From Blastocatellia bacterium (lineage in GTDB: Bacteria > Acidobacteriota > Blastocatellia > Chloracidobacteriales > JADJPF01), in the NCBI GenBank assembly GCA_016789295.1, contig JAEUQL010000152.1, forward strand, positions 1-8,284: 8,284 bases of DNA, in the 5' to 3' direction. Positions 1 through 6,836 of this stretch are shown piece after piece. The position numbers and the translations under genes are program-made. Position 1 is the first letter of the stretch. Each line of letters starts with the position of its first letter. Below the pieces are notes generated by a model. The model saw only the letters and a list, made by a program, of their open reading frames with translations, was not told the origin of the DNA and made no database searches.

Positions 1-1
1 T

Positions 2-3000
2 GTTGAAAGAACCCTACAGATACTCAAACCCGTCTGTTCAGCTTTGGGCGCAGCTCATTCTATTGGCCTACTCCATCGGGACATAAAACCTTCAAACATC
101 ATCCTCCATCGTGGCCCATATGACATTAGCGAAGTGGTCAAAGTAGTAGATTTTGGTATAGCAAAATTCTATGAATCACCAGACTTGATAGTGCAAACTT
201 CAGAGGGTATAGTGTTAGGAACAGCCGAGTATATGTCCCCAGAGCAGTGTCAAGGCCAACCACTCGACGGCAGGTGCGACGTCTACAGCATTGCTATGGT
301 CTGCTACCAGATGCTTAGTGGACGATTAGCCTTTCTAGCAAATTCTACTGGAGAGTTTCTTTTCAAACATGTAAGCGAATTGCCAAAACCTATGAGGGAT
401 TTCTACAGTGACATCCCACCGCAACTGGAATCTGTAGTACTTGCAGCACTGGCAAAAGACCCTGAAAAACGCCCACCTACAGCACCCGATTTCTACAACC
501 AACTCGAACAAGCATTTTTGGACGCTCAAGCACACCGCTTTAAAGCCTCAATGGCAGCATCTCAAGAAACTACTCAAAGTAGAAGTGATGCAGGCAAAAG
601 CCAAACATCATTTTCTCAAAGCAGTACACAAGTGTTTCAAGAGCCACGCTTCAACTGTTTTACCGGTCGTTCAAGCGAACTTAACCGTTTGAAGGAGGCT
701 TGGCATGGAGTCTGCTCTGGACAAGGAAAGACAATGCTGATTTTGGGTGAGCCTGGTATCGGCAAAACTTACTTACTGGAGGAACTCTGTGGACGAGTGG
801 CTGAAACTGGAGCTTATGTCTTTTATGGAAAATTCTATGAATCTTCTGGAATAAGATCTTTTCATGCAGCAATTCTAGACCTTAAAGGCTTCATTCGTAG
901 GATCGAATCAAAAGCCGATGTTTTATGGGAAATATTTGGTGATAGGGCAAAGTTACTGTTAGACAAACTAGATCTTGTCTGGAAAACTGGTGGTATCGCC
1001 CCAAATTCACAAGACCCAAAAGCTCTACACGACCACTTTGCAACTCTTGCAGATACCCTTGCAGCACTTGCACGTCACAAACCATTACTACTTGCATTAG
1101 ACGATCTGCAATATTCAGATGAATCTGCACGTGACCTCTTCTCCTATTTGACACACAGGCTTGGTCACGAGAGAGTCTTTCTTGTGTCTACTGTTCGTCC
1201 GGTTGGCCTTGAAGAGAATTTCAAAGGTTGGCTGAAAAGCTTTCGACGAGCTTGCGAAACTATAACACTCCCAAGATTTCAACGTCAGCAAATCCTTAAA
1301 CTATTAGAAGCTATTTTTGGCCGCTTCTCAATAAACGAACGCCTCTTTAGTCTTCTAAAAGCCGAAACAGGCGGTAATCCTTATTTTCTGGTAGAACTTT
1401 TGAAACTGCTGCTTGTAGAAAAGCGGATTCAGATAGAGTCGCAACGATGGGTTTTTAATGACATAAATACAACCCCTCCACAAACACTCATCGATCACGT
1501 TGAATTGATAGTCGAGCGCATGTCTCCACAAGCAAAAAAGGTCTTTAATACAGCTTCTGTGATAGGTGAGGAGTTTGATTCAGAACTCCTTTGCTACCTT
1601 ATGCAGTCTCCAAAAGAGGAAGAAGACGAGCTGGTAGATATACTCCAACGTGGAACCGAAGCTGGTCTTATCACAAAACTGTCAGAGAACGAAAATTATC
1701 GTTTTAATAACACTACTATTCGTCGGGTTCTTTATGAGAGCCTAAATAGACGTGCCCGCAAAAAATTTCATAAAAATGTAGCTGAATGGTTAGTAAAACA
1801 GAAAACAGACTACCCTAGCGACCTTGTCTATCACTACTATGAGTCAGCACAGTTTCTTGCTGCTTTTCGTCAAGCTCTCAAAGCTGCAGACCGTGCTCGT
1901 GAAGCTTTTCAGATAGACACTATGCGTAGATATGTCAAGTATGCTGAAAAGAGTATATCTGAGTTAGAAGAACTTTCTAGTATCGAACACCAAGTCTTTG
2001 CAGGAAAAAGCTTAAGCAGTCAAGAAGACAAAGAGAGTCTGCTAGACCTGATAACCTTCTACTGGCTTTCTGGCCTCAGCCAACTCTACCGCAGCCGGGC
2101 AGACAAAGCAGAAGATCATTTACAACGTGGGGCATTTCTAGCTAGAGCAACCGGTAATATTCTGCTACTTGGTAAACTCTATAATGCACTCGGAATGAGT
2201 CGAGCAGGAGATGGAATAAAGATTGAAGCAATAGATTTTTACAAACAAGCATTGGAATGTTATGTACAAGAGAACTACATACAAGGAGAGGCACAGACCC
2301 TCAGAGAATTGAGCTTGATATATGAACAGCGCGGTGATTATGCACTTGCTCTAGACTTTGCAAGAGCTTCTGTAGATGCTGCTGAAGTCTGTACAGACGA
2401 ATCCTTACAAAGTTTTGCTCTTTCAACAGAGGCTTGGATGTTGGCACGCATACGTAGATTTGAAGAGGCAATGCTTGTGGTTAAACGCGCCATAGCAATA
2501 GGCAGAAAGGGAGACAATCTTGCTGCTTCCTGCTCGTGCTTCAACACTATGTCTGAAATTTATGTTGAACAAGGGCTTTATGAAGAGGCTATAAAAGTAA
2601 GACGTGAAGCTCTAAAGATAGCAAGACTGCTTGGCAATCGCCGCTTTGAACTGGCTATTACAAGAAATCTGGGTGAACTCTATATCTATACTGCCAAATA
2701 CCAAGATGGTGAAAATCTTTTTCTAAAGGCACTGAAATTGGTAGAAACTGGTGGCAATAAGTTCTATGAACATCTCACACTTCACAATCTGGTACACTGC
2801 TGTATAAATCAAGGGAAACTCATACAAGCAAGAGCTTACCTATCTCGTGCTGAAAAACTCAATTCAGAGATAGACTTGACTGAACCAAGATGCCAGCACC
2901 GAATCACACTAGCAGAACTACTTGTAGCAGAAAAGCAGTTTAAGGAAGCAATAGTTGCATCTGATGAAGCTCTGTCATTGGCACGTACCATCGGCCATCC

Positions 3001-3202
3001 AAGCCACGAGTGGCGACCAATGTTTATCAAAGCTACAGCATTGAAAGAGTTAGATATGCTTGACCAAGCTAGAGAAACTATCTCTGAATGTGTAGCTATT
3101 TTAGAAGAGAACTATAAAGCTTTGGATGCTGAGATTGCACGCGGCTACTTTTCCAACATGCAGATAAAGGCTGCTTATAAACTCAAACAAGCACTGTCTT
3201 AA
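2..3202 (+). CDS. Ser/Thr protein kinase fused to AAA-type ATPase and TPR domain (5' end outside window)
   Basis: The frame is open from base 2 to the TAA at 3200-3202, and the start lies upstream; the TTG at 44 is inside the kinase fold and is not the start. Kinase motifs seen: catalytic loop HRDIKPSN (74-97), Mg-binding DFG (149-157) and activation-segment GTAEYMSPEQ (218-247). The Gly-rich loop and catalytic Lys must lie left of the window. A Ser/Thr/Gln-rich linker (about 550-640) leads to an AAA_16-like NTPase with Walker A GEPGIGKT (746-769) and Walker B LLLALDD (1085-1105). From about 2090 to 3130 there are repeated helical pairs of TPR type, for example around 2236-2330 and 2540-2640. 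No transmembrane segment is visible, so it is probably cytoplasmic. The family combines a Hanks-type kinase with a STAND-like ATPase and TPR sensor; substrate and signal are unknown. It converges on the receptor gene. The architecture call is strong; the specific role is unknown. Confidence 0.93.
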   Translation, partial: VERTLQILKPVCSALGAAHSIGLLHRDIKPSNIILHRGPYDISEVVKVVDFGIAKFYESPDLIVQTSEGIVLGTAEYMSPEQCQGQPLDGRCDVYSIAMVCYQMLSGRLAFLANSTGEFLFKHVSELPKPMRDFYSDIPPQLESVVLAALAKDPEKRPPTAPDFYNQLEQAFLDAQAHRFKASMAASQETTQSRSDAGKSQTSFSQSSTQVFQEPRFNCFTGRSSELNRLKEAWHGVCSGQGKTMLILGEPGIGKTYLLEELCGRVAETGAYVFYGKFYESSGIRSFHAAILDLKGFIRRIESKADVLWEIFGDRAKLLLDKLDLVWKTGGIAPNSQDPKALHDHFATLADTLAALARHKPLLLALDDLQYSDESARDLFSYLTHRLGHERVFLVSTVRPVGLEENFKGWLKSFRRACETITLPRFQRQQILKLLEAIFGRFSINERLFSLLKAETGGNPYFLVELLKLLLVEKRIQIESQRWVFNDINTTPPQTLIDHVELIVERMSPQAKKVFNTASVIGEEFDSELLCYLMQSPKEEEDELVDILQRGTEAGLITKLSENENYRFNNTTIRRVLYESLNRRARKKFHKNVAEWLVKQKTDYPSDLVYHYYESAQFLAAFRQALKAADRAREAFQIDTMRRYVKYAEKSISELEELSSIEHQVFAGKSLSSQEDKESLLDLITFYWLSGLSQLYRSRADKAEDHLQRGAFLARATGNILLLGKLYNALGMSRAGDGIKIEAIDFYKQALECYVQENYIQGEAQTLRELSLIYEQRGDYALALDFARASVDAAEVCTDESLQSFALSTEAWMLARIRRFEEAMLVVKRAIAIGRKGDNLAASCSCFNTMSEIYVEQGLYEEAIKVRREALKIARLLGNRRFELAITRNLGELYIYTAKYQDGENLFLKALKLVETGGNKFYEHLTLHNLVHCCINQGKLIQARAYLSRAEKLNSEIDLTEPRCQHRITLAELLVAEKQFKEAIVASDEALSLARTIGHPSHEWRPMFIKATALKELDMLDQARETISECVAILEENYKALDAEIARGYFSNMQIKAAYKLKQALS

Positions 3203-3204
3203 AA

Positions 3205-3240
3205 GATGATTAGACTCAAGATATCTTGAGTCTAATCATC
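3205..3240. terminator. Perfect 36-bp palindrome, probable terminator between convergent genes
   Basis: The left arm GATGATTAGACTCAAGAT is followed directly by its exact reverse complement, so both strands can form the same hairpin (about 16 bp with a 4-nt loop). It fills most of the 43-bp gap between the kinase stop (3202) and the receptor stop (3246). For minus-strand transcripts the hairpin is followed by UUUU (3204-3201), like an intrinsic terminator. On the plus strand the following bases are AUAUACUAGAA, with no U-run, so termination of the kinase transcript is less certain. The stem is AT-rich but long. Confidence 0.82.
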
Positions 3241-3245
3241 ATATA

Positions 3246-5660
3246 CTAGAACTTAAGTTTGACACCAGATGTAGCTACAACTCCTGGTGTTTGGAAGCCA
3301 TCTTCAAAATAGGTCTGATCAAAGAGGTTAGAGACCTTGGCAAAAAGTTCTAACTTGGTCTTTTCACCAAGCTTGAAAGTGTAAGAGCCTGTAAGATCTG
3401 CTTTCACGTATCCATCAAATCTAAATATTGGTGAAGCAAAACCTGTAAATAGCTCTCCTGGCGAAAAGACTGGGTTATCGTACTCGCTTATTGCGTTGAG
3501 ATCAAAGTTGATGTTTAGAGCCTTGTATCTCTGGTTGATTACAAGGTTGAAAATGTTTCGAGGATTGCTAAAAGATGGAGTGCTTCCAGCAATATTACTA
3601 CCATCACTTCTAACACCTGTAAAAGCAATCTCAGAATTGACATACAGATAAGAACTAGTAACATCCAGTCCACGCAAAGGATTTGCTGTAACAGACAACT
3701 CAAAACCTCGTGAAAGCCCTCCAGCAACATTAGTTTGAAAGAATGCTGCACCTGCAGAAGATGAAAAAGGTACAAAACCAGCAGCTATTATCTCTTGCCT
3801 TCGGTTGTAGAAGTACGTCATTGACAACCGCAAACGGTCTTTTAATAGACTCTGGTCAACACCTCCTTCTGCTGAAATTACCCTTTCGGGTCTCAAAAAT
3901 GGATTTCCAACCCTAACAGGTCTAAACGTTCCATCAAATGCACTGAATCTTTCTGAAAGCGAAGGAGCACGAAAACTGTTTCCCACGTGTGCACGGATCT
4001 TCGTTCCAGTCTTGAAAAATGAGTAGGCTATGGCTCCATCACCTGTGTAGGATCGAGGTACACCTATTTCACGTAGTCTTTCTATGTCTTGGGAAGGGAT
4101 AGACGTAAGTGATTCTGGAATACCTAAACCGAAGCTTTGCACCCTGCCAGAAAGCGAAAGTTGAAGTCTGTTCTCAAAATAGGCCGACTGGTTTTGAAAA
4201 TAGAATCCATAGGTATTCTGAGCAAAAGATTCTCGACCAAAAAAGTCTGTAACTTGTCTGAGCCTCTCTCGTTCAGCTTCAAAACCTACTGTTAATAGGT
4301 TGTGTGAATCTAGTTTGACGTTTGCAGCAGTGTTGAAAGTGTAAGTACGTCCTCTAAAACGTGTGTCTGAACTCGATACTGGAAAGAACCCTTGTGCTTT
4401 TGTAATCAGAGAGACAAGTAGTGGGTCGGCTCCAGGTCCATCAAAGAAACGCCTGTTGGAAACTACACTGTTAAATGACGCAGAGTAGCTGACCCTGTCA
4501 CTGACACGATGACGCAGCGTCAAACCACCTTGAAAAAGCTCCGTTTTGCGAAAAGAGTCTGGGTCATTTAGGTCAAAGATAAAACCTGTTATGGGGCCGT
4601 TACCTGTAGCATAGCCAAACTCGTTACCTAGAGGGCCTATTGGAAAAGGACTATCATTTGTGTTGAAAAATGACCTGCTATAGTTGATCACACCAGAAAC
4701 AGAAATTCCTGCTGTTGGAGTGAAGCGCACGTTACTACTTATGGTAGTGTCACGAAATATATCCTGACCATCAATACCATTATTCGTATCCGTTCTGGAG
4801 ACACCAAGCCCATAGTAGAGTTTCTCTTTGACGCTACCTCCTAGACGAGCACTCTCCCTGAAGAAGCCTAGTCCACCACCTTCAAACATCAATTCACCTG
4901 AAGGTTGACCTACACCTGTGTATGGAACAATGTTGACAACACCTCCTACAGCAGTGGTCCCATAAAGAGTACTGCCACTGCCTCGCAAAACTTCAACCTG
5001 CTGTACATTATTTACAAACAGACTGTCACTAATCGATTGAGACGAACCTCGAAAATCTCCAGCATCTCGAAGACGCTGGCCATCAATCAATATCAAACTA
5101 TTTTCATTAAACAGTCCACGAAATCGTATCGAAGTAAGTCCACCAGGGCCACCAAAGATCTTGAGACGAACTCCAGGAATGCTTCTTAGCACTTCATTTA
5201 CAGCATACTCTTTGCGATTGTCTATATCTTCACGAGTTGTTACAGTTAGTGCTTTGGCTAGTTGGTCAATAGTCTGAGTTGTTGTTGTAGCTGTTACTAT
5301 TATTTCTTCACTAATGCCTCCAACACGAAGTGTCATATCGAGTTCTCTGCTTGAATCTTCTGCAAGCTTGATCTCATCCGAAACTGAAGCTTTGAAACCA
5401 TCTGCTTCAGCCTTGAGATAGTAGCTACCTTTTTTAACTCCACTAAAGCTAAACTCGCCATTTCCGTTTGAGACCGTAGAGACAGTTATTCCATCTTTGG
5501 AAGAGAGTATCAGAAGGGCATTTTTTATTGCCTGCCCCGATTCATTGATAACTTTTCCAGAGACTCTTCCTGTAGTATCTGCAACTGCTAGAAAAATAGA
5601 AGAAAGAATTAGGCAGCTTATCAAAAAAATTCTTGATAAACCTGAAAATAGGCTTTTCAT
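3246..5660 (-). CDS. TonB-dependent outer-membrane receptor, probable cobalamin/corrinoid importer
   Basis: 804 aa. Residues 1-27 form a signal peptide with a hydrophobic core and an AVA cleavage site at 25-27. Residues about 32-112 are a carboxypeptidase-regulatory-like beta-sandwich, then a TonB-box-like EIIVTAT (119-125), a plug domain (about 130-250, with GSTLYG and GGVVNI near its end) and a 22-strand-type barrel to the C terminus. Barrel motifs include NSFRAPSLSERF (561-572) and NPFLRPE (586-592), and the protein ends in KLKF, with the terminal Phe typical of Bam-assembled proteins. It would take up a ligand across the outer membrane using TonB-ExbBD energy. Substrate is inferred from the cobalamin riboswitch just upstream; sequence alone only supports a generic receptor. 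The extra N-terminal domain makes it longer than E. coli BtuB and resembles Acidobacteriota/Bacteroidota receptors. The ATG is supported by AAAGGA 9 nt upstream and the signal peptide. Confidence 0.93.
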   Translation of the reverse strand: MKSLFSGLSRIFLISCLILSSIFLAVADTTGRVSGKVINESGQAIKNALLILSSKDGITVSTVSNGNGEFSFSGVKKGSYYLKAEADGFKASVSDEIKLAEDSSRELDMTLRVGGISEEIIVTATTTTQTIDQLAKALTVTTREDIDNRKEYAVNEVLRSIPGVRLKIFGGPGGLTSIRFRGLFNENSLILIDGQRLRDAGDFRGSSQSISDSLFVNNVQQVEVLRGSGSTLYGTTAVGGVVNIVPYTGVGQPSGELMFEGGGLGFFRESARLGGSVKEKLYYGLGVSRTDTNNGIDGQDIFRDTTISSNVRFTPTAGISVSGVINYSRSFFNTNDSPFPIGPLGNEFGYATGNGPITGFIFDLNDPDSFRKTELFQGGLTLRHRVSDRVSYSASFNSVVSNRRFFDGPGADPLLVSLITKAQGFFPVSSSDTRFRGRTYTFNTAANVKLDSHNLLTVGFEAERERLRQVTDFFGRESFAQNTYGFYFQNQSAYFENRLQLSLSGRVQSFGLGIPESLTSIPSQDIERLREIGVPRSYTGDGAIAYSFFKTGTKIRAHVGNSFRAPSLSERFSAFDGTFRPVRVGNPFLRPERVISAEGGVDQSLLKDRLRLSMTYFYNRRQEIIAAGFVPFSSSAGAAFFQTNVAGGLSRGFELSVTANPLRGLDVTSSYLYVNSEIAFTGVRSDGSNIAGSTPSFSNPRNIFNLVINQRYKALNINFDLNAISEYDNPVFSPGELFTGFASPIFRFDGYVKADLTGSYTFKLGEKTKLELFAKVSNLFDQTYFEDGFQTPGVVATSGVKLKF

Positions 5661-5713
5661 CGAAAGATATCCTTTCTCTTCCCCATCGGAAGATTGGGTA
5701 TCAGGAGAAAGGA
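5661..5713 (-). promoter_or_regulatory. Expression platform and Shine-Dalgarno of the receptor gene
   Basis: Read on the minus strand, AAAGGA (5675-5670) lies 9 nt before the ATG. The sequence TCCTTTCTC (5713-5705), just downstream of the riboswitch B12 box, is an exact complement of GAGAAAGGA (5678-5670), so a 9-bp helix could bury the Shine-Dalgarno. Two shorter alternatives are also visible: GAAAG/CTTTC around the Shine-Dalgarno itself (5676-5662), and TCTTCC/GGAAGA with a 5-nt loop (5693-5677). No U-run terminator is seen before the start codon, so translational control is more likely than attenuation. The pairings are read directly; the switching mechanism is inferred. Confidence 0.6.
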
Positions 5714-5880
5714 CGAATCGGTCTCCTGGCTCACGGCTTCTAACCTACTCTGTACGCCTTCCCATCTTATTTTTTAGACAGTGGCTAAAATGTACATTCC
5801 GTAGCCGTACACAGTTGCGAGGGCAGCAGTGGATTCTCACCACACTTCCCGGCATTCGCCCCTTTTTCCAGAATTATGTT
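5708..5880 (-). promoter_or_regulatory. Cobalamin (B12/AdoCbl) riboswitch
   Basis: On the minus strand the conserved core is present in the right order: GGGAAG...GGTGAGAATCC (5850-5831), GCTGCCCTCGCAACTGT (5827-5811; family consensus GCTGCCCCCGCAACTGT), AGCCACTG (5786-5779), GATGGGAAGGC (5766-5756), GAGTAGG (5750-5744) and the B12 box AGCCAGGAGACC (5731-5720). GGCT/AGCC (5806-5803 with 5786-5783) forms the inner stem of the P4-P5 arm. A candidate closing helix pairs 5864-5854 with 5718-5708 (11 pairs, two of them G-U). The element sits between the ohr stop and the receptor start, where cobalamin riboswitches usually control B12 uptake genes. The exact 5' boundary is uncertain: the usual GGU that pairs with GACC of the B12 box is not obvious. 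Repression by adenosylcobalamin is the family norm; polarity here is not proven. Confidence 0.93.
5873..5878 (-). promoter_or_regulatory. Weak candidate -10 box (CATAAT) ahead of the riboswitch
   Basis: CATAAT on the minus strand differs from TATAAT at one base and lies just after the ohr stop. A start about 7 nt downstream would begin the RNA near the candidate closing helix of the riboswitch. No TTGACA-like -35 is found at 16-18 nt spacing, so this may be chance. The receptor could instead be read through from ohr or from a promoter inside ohr. Confidence 0.2.
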
Positions 5881-5883
5881 AGG

Positions 5884-6315
5884 TTAAACTGCTGTAGTTT
5901 TGATGTTGACATCAACATTCCCTTTAACAGCAAGAGAGTAAGGACAGATAGAATGTCCTGCTGCTACTAACTGCTCGGCCTCAGACTGGGAAAGGCCAGC
6001 AGTCTTTACGTCTAGATCTACTGTCAAGCCAAAACCTCCCGACTCATTCTGTCCAAGTCCAACTGCAGCCTTTACTTCAATTGAAGTAAGCTTTAACTTT
6101 AACTGTCTAGACATAAATTCACAGGCACTTCCAAAGCAAGCAGCATATCCAGCAGCAAAAAGATCTTCTGGTGTTGTGGTTCCATCTTTACCCAAACCTC
6201 CCATCGATTTGGGTACTGATAGATCAATTTTCAAAACTCCATCACTCGACTCAACGTGGCCATTTCTTCCACCTGTGGAAGTAGCGTGTGCGGTGTAAAG
6301 AACTTTTATAGACAT
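5884..6315 (-). CDS. ohr: Organic hydroperoxide resistance protein, Ohr/OsmC family
   Basis: 143 aa, the usual length for Ohr. Ohr is a cytoplasmic thiol peroxidase that reduces organic and fatty-acid hydroperoxides, generally recycled by lipoylated proteins. Key residues are present: Arg17, Glu50 in TPEDLFAAGYAAC, peroxidatic Cys60, and resolving Cys124 in HSICPYSLAVKGNVDV. These match Arg18/Glu50/Cys60/Cys124 of characterised Ohr proteins in spacing. The HSICPYS-type motif favours Ohr over OsmC. An extra Cys65 lies close to Cys60. The start ATG follows AAGGAG at 8 nt, and this site lies inside the end of the preceding DUF3291 gene. The ATG directly abuts that gene's stop (0 nt gap), suggesting co-transcription and translational coupling. 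No separate promoter or MarR/OhrR operator is visible upstream, and no ohrR gene is present in the window. Confidence 0.92.
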   Translation of the reverse strand: MSIKVLYTAHATSTGGRNGHVESSDGVLKIDLSVPKSMGGLGKDGTTTPEDLFAAGYAACFGSACEFMSRQLKLKLTSIEVKAAVGLGQNESGGFGLTVDLDVKTAGLSQSEAEQLVAAGHSICPYSLAVKGNVDVNIKTTAV

Positions 6316-6816
6316 CTATTCTTCTCCTTTAGGAAAAAACTGCTGTGTAATTGGTGAGGTTGCAAGCTCAGGAGCAAAAAGTCGCTTAAAAGTAAAAGCT
6401 AAAGGGCTTTCGCCATACTTACTTAAATAGTCAAGTTTCTCTTTGGCTTCATTAACAGTAGGGATATGCCCAGCCTCTATCCACCACAAAGCCATATACA
6501 TACCATCGAACTTCTCAAACCACTCTTTACGGCGTTTCATAACACCAGAATGTGCACTTTTATAGACATAATTTTTCAAATCTTCCACCGACTGCCAGAC
6601 AGAGAGATTAACCAAAATTCTATTATCCTCATAAGGGCAAAGATCTGTAGCATCGCCTTTTTCTGTCTGTAACCGCCAGACAAAACCAGGGCTATTGTCT
6701 GCTAAAGCGTTAATCTCATCAAGTAAAGCTACAAAGTCTGCCATGATTGGACTGTCAATCGGAGCAAGCATTCTGGCAATGTTAACTTGTGCAAGGTGAT
6801 AGCCTTGCGATTTCAT
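6316..6816 (-). CDS. DUF3291 domain protein
   Basis: 166 aa. The sequence matches my recollection of the DUF3291 family (predicted ferredoxin-like alpha/beta barrel, related to antibiotic-biosynthesis-monooxygenase folds): HLAQVNIARM near the N terminus (7-16), MADFVALLDEINALAD (25-40), SPGFVWRL (42-49), LVNLSVW (68-74), then SAHSGVMKRRKEWF (87-100) and LWWIEAGHIPT (110-120). No signal peptide or membrane segment is seen, so it is probably cytoplasmic. The biochemical function of the family is unknown to me. The start ATG has TAAGGAG 7 nt upstream. It lies 20 nt after lpxD and immediately before ohr with no gap, so a joint role with Ohr in oxidative or redox stress is possible but is only a context inference. 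Confidence 0.85.
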   Translation of the reverse strand: MKSQGYHLAQVNIARMLAPIDSPIMADFVALLDEINALADNSPGFVWRLQTEKGDATDLCPYEDNRILVNLSVWQSVEDLKNYVYKSAHSGVMKRRKEWFEKFDGMYMALWWIEAGHIPTVNEAKEKLDYLSKYGESPLAFTFKRLFAPELATSPITQQFFPKGEE

Positions 6817-6836
6817 AGATACTCTCCTTACTCAAG

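Noticed and set aside
44..46. TTG as start of the kinase gene
   Set aside because: The frame is open to base 2 and the upstream codons (VERTLQILKPVCSAL) continue the conserved kinase helix, so the gene begins outside the window.
163..843. The 15-mer AAAATTCTATGAATC occurs at 163-177 and again at 829-843
   Set aside because: Both copies encode KFYES in the kinase protein at unrelated domain positions; there are no flanking similarities, so it is probably coincidence.
5900..5915. Inverted repeat TTGATGT-TG-ACATCAA that might be an operator or hairpin
   Set aside because: It lies inside the ohr coding region, at the conserved NVDVNIKT end of the protein, and is explained by the codons; no promoter is nearby on a good spacing.
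5497..5970. 157-codon open frame on the plus strand
   Set aside because: It is antisense to the receptor signal region, the riboswitch and the ohr end, and resembles no protein family.
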